Position numbers and translations under genes: made by a program
Assembly (NCBI GenBank): GCA_900763965.1
Contig: CAAFMG010000108.1
Span: 1 to 56,015 of the forward strand
Length of the DNA: 56,015 nt
Reading direction: 5' to 3'
Source of the DNA: an uncultured Oscillospiraceae bacterium
Lineage (GTDB): Bacteria; Bacillota; Clostridia; Oscillospirales; Oscillospiraceae
Shown: one piece after another, positions 15,468 to 23,092 of the stretch
How positions within the stretch are numbered: the stretch's first letter is position 1
Layout: each line of letters opens with the position of its first letter
Notes under the pieces: generated by a model
Told to the model about the DNA's origin: nothing
What the model saw: the letters and a program-made list of their open reading frames with translations, nothing else
The model's database searches: none

Positions 15468-16337
15468 ATGGAATATGAAGGTCAGATCTGCCGTCCGCCT
15501 ATGGAGCGGGCATCGTATATGCTTCCCGTAGCAGTGGGCTGTTCCTACAACGCCTGCACGTTCTGCACGCTGTTTAAGCACCTGCGTTACCGGGAGCTGT
15601 CCCGGGAGCAGATCGAGGCGGAAATGCAGCGGGTGCACCAAGCCGGGGGCGATCCCAAAACGGTCTTCCTGGGGGACGGAAACGCCTTTGGCCTGGATAC
15701 GGAGCACCTGCTTTGGATCCTGGGGCGGATCCACCACTATTTTCCCGGCTGCACGGCAGTGAACATGGATGCCACCGTGACAAACATCAGCCAGAAGGAC
15801 GACAAGGCCCTGCAGCGGCTGTACGATGCCGGTGTGCGGAATCTCTACCTGGGCATAGAAAGCGGACTGGACGATGTGCTGGCCTTCATGAAGAAGGATC
15901 ACACCATTGCCCAGGCATACGAGCAGATCGCCCGGATGCAGGCGGTGGGGATGATCTTTGATGCCCACATGATGACCGGTGTTGCCGGGAAGGGCAGGGG
16001 CCTGGAAAACGCCGAGGCCATTGCAGAATTCTTCAACCGCACCCATCCCCACAAGGTCATCAATTTCAGCATCTTCCACCAGAAGCGTGCGCCGCTATAC
16101 AAGGATATTGAAGCCGGGCGCTATGTCCCGGCAGACGAACAGGAGAACCTGCTGGAGGAGCGGCGGTTCATCCAGTGTATTGAAGTGCCTGATATGGTCT
16201 ATGACGGCTTCCACGATGTGATCGAGCAGCGGTTCCGGGGAACCTTCCCAAAAGACAAACAGCGGCTGCTCCAGCAGGTGGACAAGGCCATCGCTTACTG
16301 GCAGACCCAGCCCTCCTGTTTGACCATATTTCGCTGA
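15468..16337 (+). CDS. Radical SAM protein of unknown substrate
   Basis: 289 residues. The iron-sulfur motif is GCSYNACTFC, with cysteines at 25, 30 and 33, giving C-x4-C-x2-C instead of the canonical C-x3-C-x2-C. This spacing is shared by a clostridial family. LGDGNAFGL near residue 70 and GIESGLDDVL near 140 are the SAM-binding Gly-rich and Glu strands of the partial TIM barrel. Members use a 4Fe-4S cluster to cleave S-adenosylmethionine; the reaction is unknown. AGGAGG lies 8 bases ahead of the start. It is a single-gene unit. Confidence 0.85.
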   Translation: MEYEGQICRPPMERASYMLPVAVGCSYNACTFCTLFKHLRYRELSREQIEAEMQRVHQAGGDPKTVFLGDGNAFGLDTEHLLWILGRIHHYFPGCTAVNMDATVTNISQKDDKALQRLYDAGVRNLYLGIESGLDDVLAFMKKDHTIAQAYEQIARMQAVGMIFDAHMMTGVAGKGRGLENAEAIAEFFNRTHPHKVINFSIFHQKRAPLYKDIEAGRYVPADEQENLLEERRFIQCIEVPDMVYDGFHDVIEQRFRGTFPKDKQRLLQQVDKAIAYWQTQPSCLTIFR

Positions 16338-16454
16338 TTTGTGGGATTATGCAGCCTGGACAGGGACAGATCACGGATTAAAGAGATTGAAAAGTTAGCT
16401 TTTTGGACTTCCGTTTTGGAAGTCCAAAAAAATTGAAAAAAGTAAAAATAATCC

Positions 16455-16482
16455 TTGACAAATTCCAATCCCGTGGTATAAT
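16455..16482 (+). promoter_or_regulatory. Promoter of the tRNA pair
   Basis: TTGACA, 16 bases, TATAAT, with an extended -10 TG one base ahead, 20 bases before tRNA-Thr. It is a close consensus match, as expected for stable RNA. Confidence 0.85.
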
Positions 16483-16502
16483 AAGCGTGTTCTGATTGAG
16501 CC

Positions 16503-16578
16503 GCCGGTATAGCTCAGTCGGTAGAGCAACTGATTTGTAATCAGTAGGTCGGGGGTTCAAGTCCGTCTACCGGCTCCA
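16503..16578 (+). tRNA. tRNA-Thr (anticodon TGT)
   Basis: 76-base cloverleaf: acceptor GCCGGTA / TACCGGC, D-loop with AGCTCAGTCGGTAGAGC, anticodon stem CTGAT/ATCAG enclosing TTTGTAA (anticodon TGT), and T-arm with GGTTCAAGTCC. The 3' CCA is encoded. Confidence 0.96.
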
Positions 16579-16609
16579 ATCGGTACCAAAATCAGAACGA
16601 ATGGAATAT

Positions 16610-16694
16610 GGGGGAGTTCCCGAGTGGCCAAAGGGGACAGACTGTAAATCTGCTGCGTTTCGCTTCGATGGTTCGAATCCGTCCTCCCCCACCA
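16610..16694 (+). tRNA. tRNA-Tyr (anticodon GTA)
   Basis: 85-base class II tRNA: acceptor GGGGGAG / CTCCCCC, anticodon loop CTGTAAA (GTA), a long variable arm, T-arm with GGTTCGAATCC and an encoded CCA. It is co-transcribed with tRNA-Thr, 31 bases downstream. Confidence 0.96.
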
Positions 16695-16695
16695 C

Positions 16696-16726
16696 AAAAC
16701 CTCTTTCGTTTGAAAGAGGTTTTTTG
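16696..16726 (+). terminator. Terminator of the tRNA operon
   Basis: AAAACCTCTTTC / GAAAGAGGTTTTT hairpin with a 4-base loop and T run, immediately after the tRNA-Tyr CCA. Confidence 0.9.
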
Positions 16727-16973
16727 TTATGTCAGCACCGCTTCCTCCGGCAAATATTCGCCTAAGTCCGCAGCAGCTTTTTGCGGGGGGATTGTCTTCT
16801 ATATATAATAGAAAATAGCAATGGAATCTGGCGGCCCAGGAGGGAAGGGATGCCCTACGCAGTCTGTGCCACCGAATCACCGAGCGGATATTTCGAGGCG
16901 TTCGTGGGTGTGGCGCGACCCGCAGCGAATCAAAATCCAATGATCGCCGGGGGCGATCACACCATAATATAAC
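16727..16973. other. Non-coding stretch with repeat remnants
   Basis: No supported gene. It includes GATCGCC-GGG-GGCGATC (16942-16958) and an inverted fragment of the flanking repeat family (GCCCTACGCAG near 16852). This looks like decayed palindromic repeats between the tRNA operon and the better preserved copies that follow. Confidence 0.5.
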
Positions 16974-17177
16974 GGATAGTATCCGCCCGCCAACGTTGCA
17001 AATTTTGGGGCAGAAACGTATTGGCCGTACCGGGGTTCCGATGTTGCAAATATACCATGTTTCGGCATGATACCGTCGATTTTCGTTTACAAATGTTCGA
17101 TGGTGCATTGTCGGCGCATTGCGCCGACGTTGTTTCCCCAATGGGGAAACAACCGGGAAGATACTATCTTCCCCTAC
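16974..17177. repeat. Palindrome-rich repeat, copy 1
   Basis: About 195 bases (16974-17168) recur in the same order at 17246-17439, roughly three quarters identical. The unit is a chain of palindromes: GGATAGTATCC, GTCGGCGCATTGCGCCGAC, GTTTCCCCAATGGGGAAAC and GGGAAGATACTATCTTCCC. It ends with CCCCTAC (17171-17177), the complement of the GTAGGGG that opens copy 2. It is probably a non-autonomous palindromic element. Confidence 0.75.
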
Positions 17178-17237
17178 GCAGACGTACCGCATCGTACCCG
17201 GTGCGTAATGTTCGGAACGCTCACGACGATTGAGTTC

Positions 17238-17439
17238 GTAGGGGCGGATAGTATCCGCCCGCCAACGTGGCAGGTTTTTGAGCAGAACCGAATTGAGCCA
17301 GAAATGTAACAATGTTGCGAATATTCCATGTTTCGACATTGTATCGCCAAATTTCACCATATAATGTTCGATACGGCATTGTCGGCGCATTGCGCCGACG
17401 TTGTTTCCCCAATGGGGAAACAACCGGGAAGATAGTATC
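17238..17439. repeat. Palindrome-rich repeat, copy 2, cut by an IS
   Basis: Opens with GTAGGGG (17238-17244) and follows copy 1 at a period of 271-272 bases. It stops abruptly after GATAGTATC at 17439, where the insertion sequence begins. The missing TTCCCCTAC end is not found beyond the right end of the IS. Confidence 0.75.
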
Positions 17440-17473
17440 TGATATGCTCCCTTTATGAGAGACAGTGAAATAA
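17440..17473. repeat. IS left terminal inverted repeat
   Basis: Begins TGATATGCTCCC and ends GACAGTGAAATAA; pairs with 19172-19205 at 24 of 34 positions. Confidence 0.8.
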
Positions 17474-17505
17474 AAACACTGTCAATCACGAAGGGAGCAT
17501 TGTTT

Positions 17506-18195
17506 ATGTCAAGAAGGAAAACCAGCAGATCAGAGCAACTGTCGGCGGCGAAAGCCTGTGCAGAAGGGCGCATCGGAATCGCAGAAGCAGCCAGAAGATT
17601 AAAAATAGCTAAAAGTACTGTCCAGGAGTGGGTGGAGCTGTATAGGGCCCATGGGGATGCTGCGTTTACTGAAACAGCCAAGAATCGCTGCTATAGCAAC
17701 GAGCTAAAAGTAGCAGCAGTAAAGGACTATTTGTCAGGAAACGGCAGCATACGCAAAATAACAGCGAAATACAGCATTAGCTCAAGTCGAGTGCTCAGGT
17801 CTTGGATAAAGGTGTATAATAGCGGTAAAGACTTCGGTCGAAAGATGTCAGGAGGAAGCCGTATGAAAAACACCAGACAGACCACACAGGAAGAGCGAAT
17901 TGAAATTGCCAAGGCATGCCTTGAATCCGGGAATAATTACGGAGAGATAGCGCTGAAGTATAATGTCAGTTACCAGCAGGTGCGCTCATGGACAATGAAG
18001 TTCAAGGAGAAAGGACCGGCAGGCTTGGAGGATCGCCGTGGCAAGCGGCTGGCGGAGCAAGAACCCCGAACACCGGAGGAAGAAATGCGAATCCGGATTG
18101 CCCAACTGGAGCATGAGAACTATATGCTTCGAATGGAGCGAGACCTGCTAAAAAAAGTGAAGGAATTGGAAGGGAGGAATGCCTTTCAGAAGTAA
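17506..18195 (+). CDS. IS3-family transposase OrfA
   Basis: 229 residues, longer than typical OrfA. Two to three helix-turn-helix units lie in series (EAARRLKIAKSTVQEW near 25-40, ITAKYSISSSRVLRSW near 85-100, IALKYNVSYQQVRSW near 145-160). A C-terminal leucine-rich coiled coil (IAQLEHENYMLRMERDLLKK) follows and is used for multimerisation. It binds the terminal repeats. An ATG 51 bases upstream lies in the left end; the ATG at 17506 follows GAAGGGAG and is preferred. A run of seven A near its 3' end allows a -1 shift into OrfB. Confidence 0.9.
   Translation: MSRRKTSRSEQLSAAKACAEGRIGIAEAARRLKIAKSTVQEWVELYRAHGDAAFTETAKNRCYSNELKVAAVKDYLSGNGSIRKITAKYSISSSRVLRSWIKVYNSGKDFGRKMSGGSRMKNTRQTTQEERIEIAKACLESGNNYGEIALKYNVSYQQVRSWTMKFKEKGPAGLEDRRGKRLAEQEPRTPEEEMRIRIAQLEHENYMLRMERDLLKKVKELEGRNAFQK
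18150..18157 (+). other. Probable programmed -1 frameshift site
   Basis: Seven A followed by G, read CTA-AAA-AAA-GTG in OrfA. OrfB is in the -1 frame and open from this point, and it has no in-frame ATG until 18360. A_n-G slippery runs of this type produce the OrfAB transposase in IS3-family elements. Confidence 0.75.
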
Positions 18196-19082
18196 GACAG
18201 ACAGCCCAGTACGAGACAATAAAGCTTTGCAGTGCAGACGGAAAATATCCAGTTCAGCATTGTTGCGAAGCGTTAAAAGTCCCCAGAGCGGCATATTACC
18301 GCTGGCTAAACGGCAAGAAGAGTAAGCGTACAGCAGAAAACGAGCGCATTGCAGAACTGGTGGAGAAGATACATACAGATCATCCAGATAAGGGGTACCG
18401 CAGAATTGCGGATGATCTGAGGCATGACCAGCATATGAAAGTGAACGACAAGCGAATCCGCCGGATCTGCCAGAAGAAGAGCATAAAGTCTACAATTAAG
18501 TACGCCAACAATGGCTGTACGCGCCATGCAAAGGATGCCCAGTTCCTTGCCGAAAACATCATAAATCGTAATTTCCATGCAGATAATCTCAACGAGAAAT
18601 GGCTCACAGATGTTACAGAACTTAAATGGTATGAAGGGATTACAGTACACAAGATTTACCTGAGTGCAATCCTTGACCTGAGTGACCGCAGAATCGTTTC
18701 CTATGTACTTAGTGACCGAAACGACAATGCCCTGGTATTCCAGACCTTTGACATAGCGCTGGAGGAAAACCCTGGTGCGCATCCAATTTTCCATAGTGAC
18801 AGAGGCTTTCAGTACACAAACCGTGTCTTTCACCAAAAGCTGGAAGCTGCACATATGACACAGAGTATGTCCAGAGTAGCTCACTGCATTGACAACGGGC
18901 CTATGGAGGGCTTCTGGGGCATCCTAAAGCGGGAAAGATATTACGGGCGCAGATTTACCTCCCGGGAAGAATTAGTGGAAATGATTGAAGCATACATCCT
19001 GTACTACAACACTCAGCGTGTCCAAAGAAATCTCGGCATCCTTACGCCTATGGAGAAGCACACTATGTTACTGGCGGCATAA
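18150..19082 (+). CDS. IS3-family transposase OrfB (DDE integrase)
   Basis: Open in the -1 frame from the slippery site, about 310 residues. An HTH_21-like N-terminal region (PVQHCCEALKVPRAAYYRWL, then HPDKGYRRIADDL) is followed by the rve integrase core. The DDE residues are in TDVTE, FHSDRGFQYTN and the NGPMEGFWGILKRE segment, and the C-terminal YNTQRVQRNLGILTP is typical of IS150/IS3. It catalyses strand transfer as the OrfAB fusion. The first ATG (18360) would omit the N-terminal 70 residues, so expression by frameshifting is inferred. Confidence 0.9.
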   Translation, partial: KKSEGIGREECLSEVRQTAQYETIKLCSADGKYPVQHCCEALKVPRAAYYRWLNGKKSKRTAENERIAELVEKIHTDHPDKGYRRIADDLRHDQHMKVNDKRIRRICQKKSIKSTIKYANNGCTRHAKDAQFLAENIINRNFHADNLNEKWLTDVTELKWYEGITVHKIYLSAILDLSDRRIVSYVLSDRNDNALVFQTFDIALEENPGAHPIFHSDRGFQYTNRVFHQKLEAAHMTQSMSRVAHCIDNGPMEGFWGILKRERYYGRRFTSREELVEMIEAYILYYNTQRVQRNLGILTPMEKHTMLLAA

Positions 19083-19086
19083 CAAA

Positions 19087-19158
19087 ACCCATCCAATATG
19101 TGTGCTTGCCGGAGCAAGTGCACATATTGGATGGGTGCCACAGCGCCGCAGCGCTGTG
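19087..19158. other. Hairpins between orfB and the right IS end
   Basis: ACCCATCCAATATGTG / CACATATTGGATGGGT (19087-19102, 19121-19136) encloses an inner CTTG/CAAG, and CACAGCGC-CGCA-GCGCTGTG (19139-19158) follows. No T run is present. They may stop or protect the transposase mRNA. Confidence 0.6.
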
Positions 19159-19171
19159 AACTTTTCGTTAA

Positions 19172-19205
19172 TTATTTCGCTGTCTACTTGACGGGGCGCA
19201 GTTCA
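19172..19205. repeat. IS right terminal inverted repeat
   Basis: Ends ...CGGGGCGCAGTTCA; inverted match to 17440-17473. Confidence 0.8.
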
Positions 19206-19227
19206 AGTTCCTGTGGGGGTTTGCGAT

Positions 19228-20043
19228 TTACTTCTTTACATATTCAGCGGTGACTTCCAGATCGTAGGTGGGCATGGGAGTCCAGAACTGACCGGGAGCC
19301 TGGGTGTAGCGGGTGATTTCCTGACGGGAGCCGTCGGTGCGGATCTTGGTGAAGTGCAGCTTCTTCAGCTTGTAGCCGTCAGCGACTTTCACATCAGCGG
19401 TGATCTTGGTGCGGTGGGAAGCGGTTTCCCGGTTGACGGTGATCTTGCCGCCTTCGCTGTCCTTGACAGTCACATCGTGGTAAGGAACGATGCCGCCGCA
19501 GACGTTGCAGATGCCGTCCTCATCGCCGTCCTGACACCAGTTCTGGCAGATGAACTGCTCGCCGCATACCAGGCAGTTGCGCCAGTGGGTGGTGCCGTCG
19601 GAGATCCAGCAGCTCAGCTTATGGCTGTGAGGCACATAGCTCAGCCAAACAAATTTGCCGCCGGTTTCATCAGACATGCGCCAATCTTTCTGATTGGCAT
19701 CGGTGATCGTGACAGAGGAGGCGTAAGGCAGCTTGTTGTTGAGTTTACCAGCATCGAACTTGAAGCCATTGACAATACCTTTCAGGTCATAAAGCTCACC
19801 ATTGATGTTCACCAGCTTGTCATAGTCGCTGGTCTTGATGGTCACTGAAGTTCCGGATTCTGTTCCGTACTTTTGGTAGGGCATGTGGTTGTTGAAGCAA
19901 TCGTTTACGGTAGGTTTCTTTGTTGTGGGAAAGTATCCGCTGCTTACATCCACGCTAACTGCCAATGCACCCAGAGGCAGCAGAGCCAGAGCCAGAATGG
20001 CAACCAGGCCGAGGGCCACTGCGCGAACAAGATTCTTCTTCAT
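19228..20043 (-). CDS. Secreted Cys-rich protein of unknown function
   Basis: 271 residues. The signal peptide has a Lys-Lys N terminus and a long Leu/Ala core with probable cleavage near residue 28 after ALA. The first half of the mature part is not recognised. The middle has a Cys/His cluster (HSHKLSC, THWRNCLVCGEQF, then ICQNWCQDGDEDGICNVCGG), a pattern repeated in many secreted Firmicute proteins and suggesting an extracellular zinc or disulfide knuckle next to an acidic, Ca-binding-like DGDEDG. The last 75 residues look like a beta-rich bacterial repeat (DSEGGKITVNRET...YDLEVTAEYV). No anchor motif is seen. It has its own promoter and a leader hairpin. Confidence 0.75.
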   Translation of the reverse strand: MKKNLVRAVALGLVAILALALLPLGALAVSVDVSSGYFPTTKKPTVNDCFNNHMPYQKYGTESGTSVTIKTSDYDKLVNINGELYDLKGIVNGFKFDAGKLNNKLPYASSVTITDANQKDWRMSDETGGKFVWLSYVPHSHKLSCWISDGTTHWRNCLVCGEQFICQNWCQDGDEDGICNVCGGIVPYHDVTVKDSEGGKITVNRETASHRTKITADVKVADGYKLKKLHFTKIRTDGSRQEITRYTQAPGQFWTPMPTYDLEVTAEYVKK

Positions 20044-20075
20044 TTTGAAATTCCCCCTTAAAATATTTGAATATT

Positions 20076-20109
20076 TGCGCCGTGCCGTTGGTCAACTGAA
20101 AACGGCGCA
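20076..20109 (-). other. 5' leader hairpin of the secreted-protein gene
   Basis: TGCGCCGT / ACGGCGCA stem (20076-20083, 20102-20109) between promoter and SD, so it lies in the mRNA leader; possible stabiliser. Confidence 0.5.
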
Positions 20110-20130
20110 GTAAGATCTTCCGTCACCTAT

Positions 20131-20159
20131 ATATTACAGGATGTTCCTTGGAAAGTCAA
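20131..20159 (-). promoter_or_regulatory. Promoter of the secreted-protein gene
   Basis: Minus strand TTGACT, 17 bases, TAATAT, about 88 bases ahead of the ATG. Confidence 0.7.
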
Positions 20160-20207
20160 TACAAAGCCTGCCCAATTCCAGGGAATGTTTTTGGATATTT
20201 CGGCAGA

Positions 20208-20246
20208 AACCTGCCCGGTCTTTGTCAGACCAGGCAGGTTTTTTGT
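20208..20246. terminator. Terminator downstream of ileS
   Basis: AACCTGCCcGGTCT / AGACCaGGCAGGTT hairpin, 14 bases past the ileS stop. The T run is stronger on the plus side (six T) and short on the minus side, so activity in the ileS direction is inferred from position. Confidence 0.65.
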
Positions 20247-20259
20247 TTGCTTCGGGGAT

Positions 20260-23052
20260 TTATTCCATATCCAGATCCATCTTGCGGATGACAGCGGCGC
20301 AGCGGGGGCACAGGCCCTCCTCGTTTGCCAGCATGGAGTGCATCCAGCAGCGGGGGCACTTGGTGCCCTTGGCCTCGGAAACGCCGATGGTCAGGCCGGG
20401 GAAGTTGTCGCCGGAACCTACCTCGGCACCTTCCTCAGGAGCGCTCCAGTCCACGGCAGAGACAATGCAGATCTCTGCCAGATTCACACCCTGGCAGGTG
20501 TTCTTCAGGCTCTCGTCCTGGGTCAGCAGGGTCACATGGGCCTCCAGCGCCTTGCCGATCCGCTTGTCGGCACGGGCCTTCTCCAGAATGCCGTTGACAT
20601 CCTGGCGCAGCTTCATGATAACTGCCCATTTTTCCATGGCGGCATCGTCCAGGGCATAGGCACTGAAGTCCTGGGGCATCTGGTTGAGCAGCACGTTCCG
20701 GCCGTCATCGCTGCTGCGGTGGGGCATGGCCTGCCAGATCTCGTCACAGGTGAAGGCCAGAATGGGGGCAAAGACCTTTGCCATGGCATCCAGGATCAGG
20801 AACAGGGCGGTCTGAGCGGAGCGGCGGCGCAGGCCGTTTGCCTCCTCGCAGTACAGCCGATCCTTCAGGATATCCAGATAGAAGCTGGACAGCTCCACCA
20901 CGCAGAAGTCGTTGATGGCGTGGGTGACCAGGTGGAATTCATATTCATTGTAAGCGTTGCGGCACAGCTTTACCAGGGCATCCAGCTTGGTCAGCACCCA
21001 CTTGTCCAGCTCCTCCATTTCGGCGGCGGGAACCAGATTGTCGGGGTCAAAGCCGTTCAGGTTGCCCAGGCAGTACCGGGCGGTGTTGCGGAACTTCAGG
21101 TAGTTCTGAGCGATCTGCTTGAAAATCTCCTTGGAGCAGCGTACATCGGCATGGTAGTCAGAGGAAGCTGCCCACAGGCGGATGATATCTGCGCCAAACT
21201 CCTTGATCAGGTCGGCAGGGTCAACGCCGTTGCCCAGGGACTTGTGCATCGCCCGGCCCTGGCCGTCCACCGTCCAGCCGTGGGTCAGAACCTGCTTGAA
21301 GGGAGCACCCTGATCCAGTGCGCCAACGGAGGTCAGCAGAGAGGACTGGAACCAGCCGCGATACTGGTCAGCACCTTCCAGATACACATCGGCAGGCCAC
21401 AGATCGGGATGATCCTTCATCAGAGAAGCATAGTGGGTGGAGCCGGAGTCAAACCAGCAGTCCAGGGTGTCCTTCTCCTTGTCAAAGACCTTGCCGCCGC
21501 AGTGGGGGCAGGTGAAGCCTTCGGGAACCAGCTCCATGGCTTCCTTCTCGAACCAGATGTTGGAGCCATGCTCGTCAAAGAGAGCCGACAGCTTGGCAAT
21601 GGATTCGGGGGTGGAGACAGGCTTGCCGCAGTCCTTGCAGTAGAACACAGGGATGGGCAGACCCCAGCGGCGCTGACGGGAGATACACCAGTCGGCACGC
21701 TCCCGGATCATGCTGATCATCCGGTCTTCGCCCCAGGCGGGGTACCACTTGACGTTTTCAATGGCCTTGATGGCCTGATCCTTGAAGGATTCCACAGAGC
21801 AGAACCACTGGGGGGTGGCCCGGAAGATAACGGGCTTCTTGCAGCGGTCGTGGTGGGGATAGGAGTGGACGATCTCTTCGGAGGCGAACAGCATTCCGCT
21901 TTCCTTCAAATCGGCAAGAATCACAGGGTTGGATTCCTCGGTTTTCAGACCCTGGTACTTGCCGGCGTAGTCGGTGTGGCGGCCGTAGTCATCCACGGGA
22001 ACCACCAGTTCCATGCCGTAGCGCATACAGGTCTGGTAGTCATCGGCACCGAAGCCGGGAGCGGTGTGGACACAGCCCGTACCGGAATCCATGGTAACAT
22101 ACTCCGCATTGACCAGGCGGGAGGTTTTGTCAATGAAGGGATGCTTTGCCAGCATATTCTCAAAGAACTGACCGGGGTAGGAGGCCAGAACCTCGTAGTG
22201 TTCAAAGCCGCCGATCTGCATTACCTTGTCCATGAGGGCCTCGGCCAGAATGTAGGTCTCGCCGTTGTCGGCCTTGACCAGCACATAGCTGTCCCGGGGG
22301 TGCAGGCAGATAGCCAGGTTGCCGGGGAGGGTCCAGATGGTGGTGGTCCAGATCACGAAGTAGGTCTTGGACAGATCAAACTGGGACAGCTTGCCCAGAT
22401 CATCGTGGATGGGGAACTTGACATAGACGGTGGTACAGGGATCGTCCTTGTACTCGATATCCGCCTCGGCCACAGCGGTGACACAGTTGGGGCACCAGGT
22501 GACAGGCTTCAGACCCTTGTAGATGTAGCCCTTGTCGAACATCCGGCCAAAGACCTTGACCTCCTGGGCTTCAAAGTGCTTGTCCATGGTGCGGTAGGGG
22601 TGCTCCCAGTCACCCACAACGCCCAGGCGCTTGAAGCCTTCCCGCTGCTTGTTGATGAAGTCCTGAGCGAAGTCCTCACAGGCCTTGCGGAACTCAGGAA
22701 CGGTCATGTCCTTGTTCAGCTTCTTCTTGGAGGTCTCAATGGCCCGCTCGATGGGCAGACCGTGGTTGTCCCAGCCGGGAACATAGGGGGTGTAGTAGCC
22801 GGTCATGGCGTGGCTGCGGACGATAAAGTCCTTCAGGGTCTTGTTCAGAGCGTGACCCATGTGGATATAGCCGTTGGAGAAGGGAGGGCCGTCATGCAGC
22901 ACAAAGGGAGGCAGGTCCTTGTTCTTTTCCAGCATGGTGCCGTAAAGATCCATGTCCTGCCATGCTTTCAGCATACCGGGTTCCCGGGCGGGCAGACCGG
23001 CCTTCATGGGGAAGCTGGTCTGCGGGGTGATGATCGTGTTTTTGTATTCCAT
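20260..23052 (-). CDS. ileS: Isoleucyl-tRNA synthetase
   Basis: 930 residues, full length for a bacterial class I IleRS that charges tRNA-Ile with editing of Val. The HIGH motif reads HMGH (64-67) in PFSNGYIHMGHALN. The KMSKS region is MHKSLGN near 602-608, so its first residues depart from consensus. The CP1 editing domain lies between them (for example WTTTIWTLPGN), and the C-terminal zinc knuckle has CPRCW...CPRC (residues about 897-918). It is controlled by a T-box leader directly upstream, which also separates it from divIVA. Confidence 0.97.
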   Translation of the reverse strand: MEYKNTIITPQTSFPMKAGLPAREPGMLKAWQDMDLYGTMLEKNKDLPPFVLHDGPPFSNGYIHMGHALNKTLKDFIVRSHAMTGYYTPYVPGWDNHGLPIERAIETSKKKLNKDMTVPEFRKACEDFAQDFINKQREGFKRLGVVGDWEHPYRTMDKHFEAQEVKVFGRMFDKGYIYKGLKPVTWCPNCVTAVAEADIEYKDDPCTTVYVKFPIHDDLGKLSQFDLSKTYFVIWTTTIWTLPGNLAICLHPRDSYVLVKADNGETYILAEALMDKVMQIGGFEHYEVLASYPGQFFENMLAKHPFIDKTSRLVNAEYVTMDSGTGCVHTAPGFGADDYQTCMRYGMELVVPVDDYGRHTDYAGKYQGLKTEESNPVILADLKESGMLFASEEIVHSYPHHDRCKKPVIFRATPQWFCSVESFKDQAIKAIENVKWYPAWGEDRMISMIRERADWCISRQRRWGLPIPVFYCKDCGKPVSTPESIAKLSALFDEHGSNIWFEKEAMELVPEGFTCPHCGGKVFDKEKDTLDCWFDSGSTHYASLMKDHPDLWPADVYLEGADQYRGWFQSSLLTSVGALDQGAPFKQVLTHGWTVDGQGRAMHKSLGNGVDPADLIKEFGADIIRLWAASSDYHADVRCSKEIFKQIAQNYLKFRNTARYCLGNLNGFDPDNLVPAAEMEELDKWVLTKLDALVKLCRNAYNEYEFHLVTHAINDFCVVELSSFYLDILKDRLYCEEANGLRRRSAQTALFLILDAMAKVFAPILAFTCDEIWQAMPHRSSDDGRNVLLNQMPQDFSAYALDDAAMEKWAVIMKLRQDVNGILEKARADKRIGKALEAHVTLLTQDESLKNTCQGVNLAEICIVSAVDWSAPEEGAEVGSGDNFPGLTIGVSEAKGTKCPRCWMHSMLANEEGLCPRCAAVIRKMDLDME

Positions 23053-23092
23053 TGGAATTCATCCTCCATTTTAATTTCATTTTCAAAAGGAA

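Larger units (their letters stand above)
17440..19205 (+). mobile_element. Complete IS3-family insertion sequence
   Basis: 1766-bp element with imperfect terminal inverted repeats of about 34 bases (17440-17473 and 19172-19205, 24 of 34 positions matching). The outer bases are TGA...TCA, and both carry GACAG-n-GAAATAA inwards. It encodes OrfA and OrfB in overlapping frames with a poly-A slippery site. The ends and both frames are intact, so it may still be mobile. No target duplication is evident: left flank ...TATC, right flank AGTT... . Codon use and A+T content are clearly higher than in neighbouring genes, indicating recent acquisition. Confidence 0.9.

Noticed and set aside
16401..16427. 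Hairpin TTTTGGACTTCC / GGAAGTCCAAAA after the radical SAM gene, as a terminator
   Set aside because: It is followed by A residues on the plus strand and on the minus strand, not T, so it does not fit an intrinsic terminator. It could still be an mRNA stabiliser.
16974..17439. CRISPR array
   Set aside because: Only two long units of about 195 bases, internally palindromic, with no short regular repeats or cas genes.
16557..17681. Minus-strand frame of about 370 codons
   Set aside because: It crosses both tRNAs, the palindromic repeats and the IS left end. The repeated peptide segments simply mirror the DNA repeats.
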